From Pseudomonadota bacterium (GTDB lineage Bacteria; Pseudomonadota; Gammaproteobacteria; Xanthomonadales; SZUA-38), in the NCBI GenBank assembly GCA_039033415.1, contig JBCCCR010000034.1, forward strand, positions 1 to 64,000: a DNA stretch of 64,000 bases. Reading direction: 5' to 3'. Position 1 is the stretch's first letter; the number at the start of each line of letters is the position of its first letter. Positions 35,399-44,038 of this stretch are shown piece by piece. Below the pieces are notes generated by a model that made no database searches, was not told the origin of the DNA, and saw only the letters and a list, made by a program, of their open reading frames with translations. The position numbers and the translations under genes were made by a program.

Positions 35399-37084
35399 AT
35401 GAGGAGTCTAAGGATCCTGCTACTCAGCGTGGCCGCGATGCTGGCGGCTGGCTGCGCCGTCCGGGAAAATCGGCCGGACACCTTCACGCTGACGGTGATC
35501 GGCAGCAACGATATCCACGGGGAGCTGGCGGCACGCGACGGCCCTGGGGGACTCGAAACGTTCTCTGGCTATGTCGACGCCCTCCGTGCGGCTCGCAACG
35601 CCGACGGCGGCGAGGTGCTGCTGATCGATGCCGGCGATATGTGGCAGGGCACCCTGGCATCCAACCTGAATGAAGGGCGCGCCGCCGTGGCGGCTTTCAA
35701 CGCCATGGGTTATGACGCGGCGGCAGTCGGCAACCATGAGTTCGACTTTGGGCCGGTCGGAGACCTGGCGATCCCGGAGTCGGCAGCCGACGATCCGCGT
35801 GGGGCTCTGAAACAGCGGGCCCGCGAGGCGCAATATCCGCTGCTCGCTGCCAACCTCCACCAAAAGGACGGCGGCGATCGGTGGCTGGCTGACAACGTGA
35901 TGCCCTCAGTCATGCTCAATCGTAGCGGCTTTAAGATCGGAGTGATCGGCGTTATGACGGCGCGAGCCCTGGATGCAACCATCGCCGCCAACGTCATGGA
36001 CCTTGTCGTCAGACCGCTCGTGCCAACGATTGAAGCGGAAGCTCGGCAGCTGCGGGGCCGCGGTGCTGATCTGGTCATCGTCGCGGCCCATGCCGGCGGA
36101 CGATGCCAGTCTTTCGAAGATCCCGAGGATCTCTCAAGCTGTCGGATGGAAAGCGAGATCTTTCGAGTTGCCGAGGCGCTGCCACCGGGGCTGGTCGACC
36201 AGATTGTCGCCGGCCACGTCCATCAGGGCGTCGCTCATCGGGTCAATGGGATCGTGATCACCTCCGCTTTTTCCAATACCCGGGCCTTCGACCGAGTGGA
36301 CTATCGCATTGAGAGAACCAGCGGAAAGATCCTCGGCCAAAAGATCTTCCCACCCCAGCTCATTGTTTCCGGCAACCGCTATGAAGGCCGCAGCGTTAAA
36401 CCAAACCCGGCGGTCGTCGAGATTGCCCGCCAGGCCACGGCAGACGCGGAGGAACTGAAGAACCGACTGCTCGGCGTTCGGCTCAGCGGTGAATTTGGAC
36501 TCCAGGGCAGCCCGGACTCAGCGCTCGGCAACCTGTTTACCCATGCGATTTATGAATCGATCGAGGTTGATATCGCGCTACAGAATGTCGTCGGCGGACT
36601 GCGCCAACCGTTGCCGGCAGGTGAGCTGACTTACGGCGACCTGTTCATGACGTTTCCCTTCGACAACCGCCTCGTGCTGTTTGACATCACCGGCCGCGAG
36701 CTTCGACGGGTTTTGGCCTCCGAAGCAAGGCGCGGAGCACGTACCGCCGGTATTGCCGGGGTTGCGGCTGAGATCGAATGTCAGGACGATGTCCTCAGTG
36801 TTCGTATGACACACCGCGATGGGTGGATTGTTGAGGATGACGATAAGTTGAGCGTCGGAACCAGCGACTACCTGGCCCTTGGGGGCGCCAACGTGTTGAC
36901 CGCCATCATTCCCGAAGGCGGCTTTCCCATCGACACCAGCCTTCCGCTGATCAGGGACATCCTGATCGACTGGCTCGCCAAGCAGCCCTTGGCCTTGGAC
37001 CCAGCGACCTTCACAACCCGGGAGCAGCAGAATTGGTTTCGGCCCGAGTCGCTGCCGGCCAGCTGTGTGTTTAGCGAGCCCTGA
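35399..37084 (+). CDS. 5'-nucleotidase/metallophosphatase lipoprotein (UshA-like)
   Basis: A 561 aa protein with a lipoprotein signal (LAAGC, Cys19). The metallophosphatase domain holds IGSNDIHGELA, LLIDAGDMWQGT, AVGNHEFDFGP, IVAAHAGGRC and VAGHVHQG, the metal-binding blocks of the family. The C-terminal 5'-nucleotidase domain has LTYGDLFMTFPFDNRLV and the late GTSDYLALGGANV that stacks the base in UshA. It probably salvages phosphate or nucleosides from extracytoplasmic nucleotides. Its stop codon abuts the stop of the next, opposite gene with no base between. Confidence 0.92.
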   Translation: MRSLRILLLSVAAMLAAGCAVRENRPDTFTLTVIGSNDIHGELAARDGPGGLETFSGYVDALRAARNADGGEVLLIDAGDMWQGTLASNLNEGRAAVAAFNAMGYDAAAVGNHEFDFGPVGDLAIPESAADDPRGALKQRAREAQYPLLAANLHQKDGGDRWLADNVMPSVMLNRSGFKIGVIGVMTARALDATIAANVMDLVVRPLVPTIEAEARQLRGRGADLVIVAAHAGGRCQSFEDPEDLSSCRMESEIFRVAEALPPGLVDQIVAGHVHQGVAHRVNGIVITSAFSNTRAFDRVDYRIERTSGKILGQKIFPPQLIVSGNRYEGRSVKPNPAVVEIARQATADAEELKNRLLGVRLSGEFGLQGSPDSALGNLFTHAIYESIEVDIALQNVVGGLRQPLPAGELTYGDLFMTFPFDNRLVLFDITGRELRRVLASEARRGARTAGIAGVAAEIECQDDVLSVRMTHRDGWIVEDDDKLSVGTSDYLALGGANVLTAIIPEGGFPIDTSLPLIRDILIDWLAKQPLALDPATFTTREQQNWFRPESLPASCVFSEP

Positions 37085-38287
37085 CTATTCGAAGCCGTCG
37101 GTAAAAACGAGATTGGCGATTACGCGGAGATCGACAGTCCGCACTTCCATGGGTGCCAGCGCCGGCACCATAAACGTCTGCGTCTGGGCTGAGCCCGACA
37201 TGATGGTCACCTCCAGGTCCTCACCCGGATCAACGACCGTTCCGTAGGCGCCATCCTCTGGGTTGGTAGCGGTCACCTGGCTGCTGCTGACAAACAGGAA
37301 AGCTCCAATCGGCACGCTGGCCTCACCCGCTGTCACGTTACCGATGATCATCGCGGCCTGCTGGTCTACGGTCTCGACGTTCATGAACAGGTCGTAAGGG
37401 AACTCTGGGCCGTGCAGTCCGTAGCAGTCGCGGATCCTCAGCAGGTACACCTGATTGTCCGGGAGAACTGGCGGCTCGGCCCCGACAACTTCGGTGCCGG
37501 GCGGCGGACCACTGCCTTGATCACACTGGTTGTATTCCGCGATCGGGGCTGCGTTTTCGTCGATGATTCGATCAGGACCGAAAACCTCCACGTTGGGGGT
37601 GATCTCGCCGCCATCCCCGCACATGCCGTTGCAAACGTCGAATTGGAATGTGCCCTGCCCCATGTCGACCAGCACCCAGTCTTCGTCGGTGTCGGAGTCG
37701 AACGCGTGACTGTCAGAGCGGATCATCGAACTATCGCTCGCCCTGGCGCTCAAGGGCGTATCGTCATCTTCGAATCGATCGACGGCGTTTGGTTCACCCG
37801 GAGCGATAACTCGGACAAATCCGCCCGAAGAATCACCCGAAGGGTCGATCACCTGCGCCTGCGTGTCAGAGTAGTTCTCAGAGAGGATCGACAGCAGGAT
37901 CGTGGCTGGGCCAGGCAAGTCTGACGTAACGCGGAACGTCACACGGCCAATGAAGCCGTTAGGCAACGCTTCCAGAAAAAATGAAAAGCCGAGAAAGGTC
38001 ACCCTTCCAGGCTGGTCGCGACACGCGGCGCTGATGCCCTCGGCGAGAAGGGCTGAGCAGCTTTCGAAGGTAAGAAATTCGGTAGGAAACCCGATCTCAA
38101 AATCTACCGCGGAGATGTCCAGGTCGCCGCCATCGAATTGGATGTCTACCGTGACGGTATCGCCGGCAACCGTGATACCCGAACCGACATCAACCAGCGG
38201 CTGAGAAAAAGAGGGCGACATAAAGACAAGAGTCGCCAGCAGGATACAAAGCATCAGCAGGGGCTTTGTCGGTATCTTGCTCGTCAT
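37085..38287 (-). CDS. Secreted cohesin-like protein ending in FTDGFE
   Basis: A 400 aa protein with a signal peptide (about 1-28). Residues about 30-170 have a cohesin-like beta-sandwich pattern (VGSGITVAGDTVTVDIQFD, VDFEIGFPTEFLTFESC in parts, RVTFRVTSDL). The middle contains a pre-peptidase-C-like domain (DRFEDDDTPLSARAS, HAFDSDTDEDWVLVDMGQG in part). The last residues are LVFTDGFE, so the chain ends exactly on this motif. It may be a sorting tag. It is read from its own promoter in a 200-base gap and its function is unknown. Confidence 0.6.
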   Translation of the reverse strand: MTSKIPTKPLLMLCILLATLVFMSPSFSQPLVDVGSGITVAGDTVTVDIQFDGGDLDISAVDFEIGFPTEFLTFESCSALLAEGISAACRDQPGRVTFLGFSFFLEALPNGFIGRVTFRVTSDLPGPATILLSILSENYSDTQAQVIDPSGDSSGGFVRVIAPGEPNAVDRFEDDDTPLSARASDSSMIRSDSHAFDSDTDEDWVLVDMGQGTFQFDVCNGMCGDGGEITPNVEVFGPDRIIDENAAPIAEYNQCDQGSGPPPGTEVVGAEPPVLPDNQVYLLRIRDCYGLHGPEFPYDLFMNVETVDQQAAMIIGNVTAGEASVPIGAFLFVSSSQVTATNPEDGAYGTVVDPGEDLEVTIMSGSAQTQTFMVPALAPMEVRTVDLRVIANLVFTDGFE

Positions 38288-38490
38288 ACAGATGGTGCCT
38301 CTGGGTCCGAAGGTCTGCTATAGCATCAGCTCGCTATTAGAACGACCGATCACGTCGAAACTTGACCCAAGGGCGGGTAAAAAGTGTGTCGCAGGTCTCA
38401 CCCCAGGAAAGAAAACGAGGTTTTGGGTAAGGGTGGCAAACGTGCCGCGAGGACGCAGCGTTAAACGACTCGGATTTGCGGGTTGGTCAG

Positions 38491-40509
38491 CTAAGCGTCT
38501 TCTGGCTCTTCATTCGTGAGCATCCACCGGAGTGCGGCGACCTCACCCTCCGTAGCCAGCTTTTCGATGTACATACGGTGAAATGACGGATCGGACATAA
38601 GCCGATCGGCGCCCGAGATCAGGTCGTCGCGGAGTTGCCTGGCCTGCGCAAGGCCGTCAATCGCGTCCCCGAGTTCAGCGCCGTCACTGATCTCCAGCAT
38701 ACGGGCTTCCAACTCAGTACCCATGATGAGCTCGATGAGCGATCCACCGGGCAGCTGCATCGCCCGGGCGGCGGCAACGCAACCGGCCAGCATCCGCTCT
38801 TCAAGCTCGCCCACACAGTGATAGGACAGCCGGGCCACGGGAAGGCTGAGAGCCGCCGCATAGCCAATGCTCACAAGAGCGGGAGCCATGTCCCAGACGC
38901 CCAGCAGGTCACTTTCTGGAGCCAAGCCCATGTGCCGAGAAATGACGTCAGCGCCGATCGCGGTCATCAGTCCATAGGCGCCTTTCATGAGTTTGGCCTG
39001 TCCAGACTTTTCCAGGTAGATCACACCATTTTCGGTGTCCCCGGCGTCGAGGTAGTAGACGGCCGCCAGCAGATAGCCCTGGGAATCCTCTGGCTCATGC
39101 TCTATTAGGCGCTCCGCGACGCCTTTGAGACACTCGGGTTCCCGAAAGCAGCGGTCGGCCACCAGGCGATGGGCCAGCGGGTGCCCGGGGAATTGCTTGG
39201 CTATCGCATAAGCCGCCGCCAGCCGATCGTCGTGAGAAGCATCGGGCCGATCGAGACCCGTATGCAGCAACAAAATCTGTGCTTCCGGCGAAGGGTCTGC
39301 CGCCAAACTTTGACGAAAAGGCTTCGTCTGCATTCTTTCATAAAGCACGTCGGTAAGGCGTTCAACCTCGGCCTTCACCATGTCCGGCGTCACGCAGTCG
39401 GGCGCCTCCGGTGCCGCATCCGTATCGACACAACGCCGGCGCTCGGGCGTCGAGGCCTTTAGCACCATCTGGTGATAGTTGCCGGTCGCCTCCTTTTTGG
39501 CGTGGGTTGCGCCAAAGTCGATTACGGTGTCCAGCTCACCAAAGTTGACGTAGGCTTCCAGCATGGGCGCCGCGAGTCCGGTTTGATACATCTCTTCCTG
39601 AACTGCAGCCACCTGATCAAATCGGTGTTTCAAGCTTTGCCGCTCAAGCGCGAGTGCCGTTAGCTTGTCGGTCTCGCCCCGACGCTCGAAAATTCGTTCT
39701 TCGATCGCCAGCGCCCGGTTGTAGGCCAACCGGCCGGTTCCCGGCAGCTTCATCGCTTTGGCGACGGCCAGGCAGCCGGTCATCAGCGGCTCATCTCCTG
39801 CCCTCTGACACCGCCGGCCCAGGACATTGATCGGGTGTGTCGAGAGGTGCGCGATCATCCCCTCGCCCAGGCCTTCTCTGGCAGCCTCTCTGAGCTTGAG
39901 CGGGTCGTCGAGCAACGGCTCGGCCTCGCCAAACACTTCAAACTGGGCCTTCGTGATCGCCCAGTAGCCGGTCCGGAACCGCTCCCGCTCCGCTGCCTGC
40001 ACCATCCACGATGCCGCTTGAGTCACGTCGCCGTGGGCCAGCGCCTCCTGGGCAAGAAAAAGCGGGCCAAGCGCGTTGTCGGGCTGGTGCTGATCAAGGG
40101 CGGCGCCATGGCGCTGCAGGCACTCATCCGGGGGCTCCAGCAAAGCCTCGTTGCAGTGCAACAGAGCGAGAACCCGCGGCGCCAGCTCCGCTGGCACTGT
40201 CTCGACGACCGCATTGAGCGATCGCTCGAACGCTCGGTTTTCCCGGCTGGCACGCCGATCACCCCAGGGACCCTCCGGATAACGCAGCAGCAGGCTCTGG
40301 ACCATCCGATACCGCCAGTCGGTGCTTTCCTGAAGCCTCTCCTGGAACGGCGGGCTGGAAACCTCCCACCAGTAGGCTTCCATCAGCGCGTCGAGTTCCG
40401 TGTTCAGCTCCTCTTGGGTGATCTGCTGGCCGCCCACCCAGAGCAGCTTTTCCTCCGCCAAGACCGACGAACAGAGATTCAGGAACACGAACCAGAGCAA
40501 GATACGCAT
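38491..40509 (-). CDS. Large secreted hypothetical protein with two homologous halves
   Basis: A 672 aa protein; ATG 40509 begins a signal peptide (ILLWFVFLNLCSSVLA). The rest is helical with two related segments: near 242-257 LMTGCLAVAKAMKLPG and near 576-588 GCVAAARAMQLPG. Each half also has a 'P-x-x-x-G-x-L-x-A-x-x-x-L-x-x-GD' segment, so an ancestral duplication is likely. The layout is TPR- or Sel1-like, but the repeats are irregular. It has no enzyme motif and no known name. Confidence 0.55.
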   Translation of the reverse strand: MRILLWFVFLNLCSSVLAEEKLLWVGGQQITQEELNTELDALMEAYWWEVSSPPFQERLQESTDWRYRMVQSLLLRYPEGPWGDRRASRENRAFERSLNAVVETVPAELAPRVLALLHCNEALLEPPDECLQRHGAALDQHQPDNALGPLFLAQEALAHGDVTQAASWMVQAAERERFRTGYWAITKAQFEVFGEAEPLLDDPLKLREAAREGLGEGMIAHLSTHPINVLGRRCQRAGDEPLMTGCLAVAKAMKLPGTGRLAYNRALAIEERIFERRGETDKLTALALERQSLKHRFDQVAAVQEEMYQTGLAAPMLEAYVNFGELDTVIDFGATHAKKEATGNYHQMVLKASTPERRRCVDTDAAPEAPDCVTPDMVKAEVERLTDVLYERMQTKPFRQSLAADPSPEAQILLLHTGLDRPDASHDDRLAAAYAIAKQFPGHPLAHRLVADRCFREPECLKGVAERLIEHEPEDSQGYLLAAVYYLDAGDTENGVIYLEKSGQAKLMKGAYGLMTAIGADVISRHMGLAPESDLLGVWDMAPALVSIGYAAALSLPVARLSYHCVGELEERMLAGCVAAARAMQLPGGSLIELIMGTELEARMLEISDGAELGDAIDGLAQARQLRDDLISGADRLMSDPSFHRMYIEKLATEGEVAALRWMLTNEEPEDA

Positions 40510-40611
40510 GTCGATTTTATAACCGAAAAAAAACCCGGCCGCCAAGGCCATAGGACACAAACAGCGAGCAAAACCGTGGCCGGACGATCCTGCTCGCCAC
40601 GATGGTCGTCC

Positions 40612-41814
40612 TCACCCCGTCTGCTCTGCGGTCTTTCCTTGCCGCGCCAGCAGCGGGCTGCGCCGCACCCAGAACAGCGCGCCCAGCATGATGACCAGCA
40701 GCGGCAGCGGCACCGCCGCCGTGTTGAACCAGCCGAACAGGTGCATAGTGGTGCCAGCCAACAGTGACCCGGTAGCGGCCGTGCCGAAGACACAAAACTC
40801 GTTGAATGCCTGTGCCCGAAACCGTTCGCTGTCCCGATAGGCGAAAGTCAGCATGGTGGTTCCACCGACGTAGAGAAAATTCCAGCCCACGCCGAGCAAA
40901 ATCAGCGCCCACGTGTAGTGCCCAAGCGAATGCCCGTCCATGCCGGTAACTAGCGCGGCCAGCAGCAGCAGCGCACCCGCGGTCATCATTTTCAAGACGC
41001 CTAGCCGGTCGATCAGAAAACCGGACACCAGCGAGGGTAAGTACATACCCAGCACGTGCGCCCGGATGACCGCCGCTGTCTCAGCCAGCGAATAGCCGTC
41101 CACCTCGTGCATGCTGAGCGGGGTGGCCGTCATCAGGAAACTCATCACGCCGTAGCCAGCGGTGCCGCCGAGCACCGCGACGACAAAAACCGGCTGCCGA
41201 AGAAGGTCGCGCACCGACCGCCCGCGGTCCGACATTGCGGTGTCCTCCGTGGGTTTAGCCATCCTCAGGGCACCAACGAGAAACGCGCCAAGCAGATACA
41301 GACCGCACAGCACCAGCAGCGCAAGATCGTAGGGTGCCGAGGGGTTAACGCGGGCGGCATGCTGGACAAGATAAGGCCCGAGCAACGCGCCGCCGACCGC
41401 CCCCAGGAGCACAAAAGAAACGGCTCTGCCCGCGCGAGCCCGGCCAACACTCTCGATGGCGGCAAAACGGTACTGCTGGGAAAACGCCATGTTGATCCCC
41501 AGGGCACTCATGGCGCAGCAAAAGCCCAGGAAGCTCCCCTGGGACACGGCCCACAGCGTCAGCGCGGATGCCGTCAGTGCTGACAGACAGCCGACGGCAA
41601 AACCGACCGGGCGGCCATAGCGGCGCATCACCAGCGCCGCAGGAATGGTGCTGAGCGCGGTGATGACGACCATCAGGGAAATTGGCAGCGTGGCCAGTGC
41701 CGGCACCCGGGTAAGCTGTGCACCGATGATGCTGCCGAGCGTCACCATCACTACCGAACCGGTGGCCGCCACCAGCTGGCAGCAGAACAAGATGAGCAGG
41801 TCGCGATTCAACAT
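40612..41814 (-). CDS. MFS transporter (drug/solute exporter-like)
   Basis: A 400 aa membrane protein with about 12 helices. The N-terminal half has the LISLMVVITALSTIPAALVMRRYGRP-type segment, with the loop-2/3 pattern (M-R-R-x-G-R) of MFS exporters, and SALGINMAFSQQYRFA in part. The ATG at 41814 is preferred to one 15 codons upstream because the hydrophobic first helix starts at once. The loop of about 20 residues in the middle is charged. It starts about 95 bases from the SuOx-like gene's stop. Substrate unknown. Confidence 0.82.
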   Translation of the reverse strand: MLNRDLLILFCCQLVAATGSVVMVTLGSIIGAQLTRVPALATLPISLMVVITALSTIPAALVMRRYGRPVGFAVGCLSALTASALTLWAVSQGSFLGFCCAMSALGINMAFSQQYRFAAIESVGRARAGRAVSFVLLGAVGGALLGPYLVQHAARVNPSAPYDLALLVLCGLYLLGAFLVGALRMAKPTEDTAMSDRGRSVRDLLRQPVFVVAVLGGTAGYGVMSFLMTATPLSMHEVDGYSLAETAAVIRAHVLGMYLPSLVSGFLIDRLGVLKMMTAGALLLLAALVTGMDGHSLGHYTWALILLGVGWNFLYVGGTTMLTFAYRDSERFRAQAFNEFCVFGTAATGSLLAGTTMHLFGWFNTAAVPLPLLVIMLGALFWVRRSPLLARQGKTAEQTG

Positions 41815-41908
41815 GGCTGGTGGGTGACCAACATCCGGAAGGTGCGCAGCGTAGCGCACGCGGATCCCCTGCGGCTATGTCGACGGCCGCCGTCGACACA
41901 CCAGCCCG

Positions 41909-42601
41909 TCAGCGGTCTTTTTCAAATCGCTTCAGATGGCGGTCGAACAAGCGAGCCGTCTGGTCGACAAATGGCCGATAAACGTGGCGCAGAAGCGTTC
42001 CCGGAATCCCACGAGCACGCTCTTCCAGGGCCACCCTGCCCCTCTGGTGCATCATCCAGCGCAGATACCACGGCCGGAAGTGAAATTCCTCCCGCCAAAA
42101 TTCAATCGCCGCCAGGTGCTTCGCGTTCTTATATCCGTAGTGGCCTGGCGCGACTAGGCGCAGCGGCGCGCCGTGGGCGATGCTCAGGGGCTCACCGTTC
42201 AGCGTATCAGCGAGCATGACGTCATCCCCCATCAGGTCTTCCAGCGGCAGGCTGGTTCGGAAACCGTCCTGGCAGCGCAGCAGCACAAACTCTGCATCCG
42301 CCACCGGCCGCGCCAGCGGCAGCACCAGCTTTCGATACAGGTCGGCAAAGCGGTATCCACTCCAGCTTAAGCCACTGACGCTCCAGGTCGTCACGCAGTG
42401 GAAGTCAGACGTTTGGCCGACACGCTCGAGCTTTTTCAGTTCGTCGCTGAGCTCCAGCGGTTGCTCGACGTCGCCGCCGATAGCCAGCGAAACGGTGCTC
42501 GGCTGGTCCGGAAACCGGTTCGCGAATTGGCTCATTCCGAATCGCGGCATCGCGTGCCGCAGCCTTTGGCCGGGAGGTAAGTCGCAAACCTGATTCGTCA
42601 T
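41909..42601 (-). CDS. Sulfite-oxidase-like molybdopterin oxidoreductase
   Basis: A 230 aa single-domain protein of the SuOx/molybdopterin-dependent family. The block FHCVTTWSVSGLSWSGYRF, read in parts, gives the molybdenum-ligand Cys (Cys69). Later LMGDDVMLADTLNGEPL and PLRLVAPGHYGYKNAKHL are conserved elements of the cofactor pocket. No signal peptide is seen, unlike MsrP-type proteins. ATG 42601 has AGAGGA upstream. The 48-base gap to the divergent TetR gene contains a perfect 16-bp palindrome, so TetR control is likely. The substrate is unknown. Confidence 0.85.
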   Translation of the reverse strand: MTNQVCDLPPGQRLRHAMPRFGMSQFANRFPDQPSTVSLAIGGDVEQPLELSDELKKLERVGQTSDFHCVTTWSVSGLSWSGYRFADLYRKLVLPLARPVADAEFVLLRCQDGFRTSLPLEDLMGDDVMLADTLNGEPLSIAHGAPLRLVAPGHYGYKNAKHLAAIEFWREEFHFRPWYLRWMMHQRGRVALEERARGIPGTLLRHVYRPFVDQTARLFDRHLKRFEKDR

Positions 42602-42618
42602 GTCATCATCCTCTTTAC

Positions 42619-42634
42619 TAGAACATATGTTCTA
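42619..42634. promoter_or_regulatory. 16-bp perfect palindrome, TetR operator
   Basis: TAGAACATATGTTCTA is an exact palindrome in the middle of the 48-base gap between the SuOx-like gene and the TetR gene. It overlaps an AT-rich -10-like run (TATTATATAAAT) read towards TetR. A dimeric TetR repressor binding here would control both divergent genes and its own synthesis. Confidence 0.75.
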
Positions 42635-42649
42635 TTATATAAATACGCT

Positions 42650-43237
42650 ATGGGTCGAGTGTCAACATTTTCGGAGCAGGACGTGTTCCGGACGGTGAGC
42701 CGCCAGATGAGCGGCGAGGGGGCGGTAACGTTTCGTTCGCTGGTCAAAGAAACCGGTGTCTCCATCGGCTCGCTGTACCACCGGTTTGACTCGCGAGAGG
42801 GATTGCTCGCCGAAACCTGGGCGGACGCGCTGACGAGTTTTCAGAGACGTTTTCTTGCGGCGCTGGAGGATGACGACGAAGACGCGGGAGTGAACGCGGC
42901 GTTGGCCACACCGCGCTTCTGCCGCGCTGAACCCGAGAGGGCAGCGCTGCTGGCCTGCTGCCGCGCTTCGGAGTTTCTGTCCGCGGCGACGCCCTCGGCA
43001 ATCCGCGATTGCATCAACGACGGCAACGACGAGGTGCAGCGGACGGTCAGGCGCTACGCGTCACGCGTCGGTCTGTCGCTGCAGGCATGCCGGATGGGTC
43101 TGATGGCCTTTCCGCTGGGGGCCGTTCGCGCCTACCTGCCGAATCGAGTGGTGCCTCACAGCGTTGATCGCTACGTTTCGGCCGCGTTCAGAGCCATCGA
43201 GGCAGCAGACCGAAAGCTGGACGCTCCGAAAGACTGA
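42650..43237 (+). CDS. TetR/AcrR-family regulator
   Basis: A 195 aa TetR-type repressor. The HTH is near residues 23-48 with VTFRSLVKETGVSIGSLYHRF in parts, where GVSIGSLYHRF is the family's recognition-helix pattern. The rest is an alpha-helical ligand pocket (FLSAATPSAIRDCI, FPLGAVRAYLP). It is divergent from the SuOx-like gene over the palindrome at 42619-42634, so the likely target is that gene and itself. The inducer is unknown. Confidence 0.92.
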   Translation: MGRVSTFSEQDVFRTVSRQMSGEGAVTFRSLVKETGVSIGSLYHRFDSREGLLAETWADALTSFQRRFLAALEDDDEDAGVNAALATPRFCRAEPERAALLACCRASEFLSAATPSAIRDCINDGNDEVQRTVRRYASRVGLSLQACRMGLMAFPLGAVRAYLPNRVVPHSVDRYVSAAFRAIEAADRKLDAPKD

Positions 43238-43473
43238 GGCTCCGCTGTTGTCCTCAATCCGTTTCGGGCTGCCGCTGCTAAAGGTGAACGGACTCAACCG
43301 GTCAGCGCAGCTTGGACGCGTTCAGGATGCTGGACGGGAACCGCAGCGAGGAGCGGATGCGCTGCAACACCCAAACCTTTGGGATTGATATGGTATTGCA
43401 GGCTAGAGGTCTCTCGGCCGAGCACTGGCGTGGAGGTTTACTGAACACGCGCACCAAAAGAACGTCTTGCCAA

Positions 43474-43899
43474 CTACTCGAAAGACTCCAGCAGCAAATT
43501 GGATTCGGTCGCCGAAATGCCGGGCAGGAGCCGGATCTCGCCGACGATATGGTTGAACGACGCGAGCGCGTCGGTTTGGACTTCGGCGATCAAATCCCAG
43601 CGCCCGGTCGTGTGATGAACCGCCGTGACCTGCGGATGGCCGCGCAATCGAGCGATCACCGCGGCCTCTTCAGCACTCTCCGTCTTGATGCTCATCAGCG
43701 CGCGCACCGCCGTGCTGGATAGCTCAGCGCCCAGCTTGACGGTGTAACCCGAAATCACCCCCTGCGCTTCGAGGCGCCGCATGCGGTTCTGCACGGTCGC
43801 CCGGGAAACGCCGAGGGCCCGCGCCAGGTCCACCACGGACGTTCTGGCGTTATCACGAAGCAGCGTAATCAGCTTCCGATCTTTACTGTCCAGTTCCAC
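43474..43899 (-). CDS. Lrp/AsnC-family regulator
   Basis: A 141 aa Lrp/AsnC protein. The start is placed at GTG 43899 (ELDSKDRKLI follows), as AGGA lies 5 bases upstream and the Lrp domain normally begins in this way; a TTG seven codons earlier is the alternative. The HTH reads VVDLARALGVSRATVQNRMRRLE in parts. The C-terminal RAM domain spans about 60-141 (TTGRWDLIAEVQTD). It is divergent from ornithine cyclodeaminase, so it likely responds to an amino acid and controls that gene. Confidence 0.93.
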   Translation of the reverse strand: MELDSKDRKLITLLRDNARTSVVDLARALGVSRATVQNRMRRLEAQGVISGYTVKLGAELSSTAVRALMSIKTESAEEAAVIARLRGHPQVTAVHHTTGRWDLIAEVQTDALASFNHIVGEIRLLPGISATESNLLLESFE

Positions 43900-43937
43900 A
43901 AAAATCCTCAGATTAGACAAATCGACATTTAGATATT

Positions 43938-43948
43938 AGCAAAATGCT
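43938..43948. promoter_or_regulatory. Possible Lrp-type site
   Basis: AGCA-AAA-TGCT in an AT-rich stretch of the 139-base gap between the Lrp-type regulator and ornithine cyclodeaminase. It resembles loosely defined Lrp boxes (TAG-x-A-x-x-x-x-x-T-x-CTA) but the match is partial. Confidence 0.3.
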
Positions 43949-44038
43949 TATTTAGCCTTCATTCTGTTCATTCTTCCTCCTAAAAATTGGCCACAAACCG
44001 CATTACGCTTACCCCTAAATGCTAGAGGAGAAAAAGCG

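Noticed and set aside
43312-43722. 136-codon plus-strand frame before the Lrp gene
   Set aside because: It is largely opposite the Lrp regulator, lacks a ribosome site, and its composition is shadow-like.
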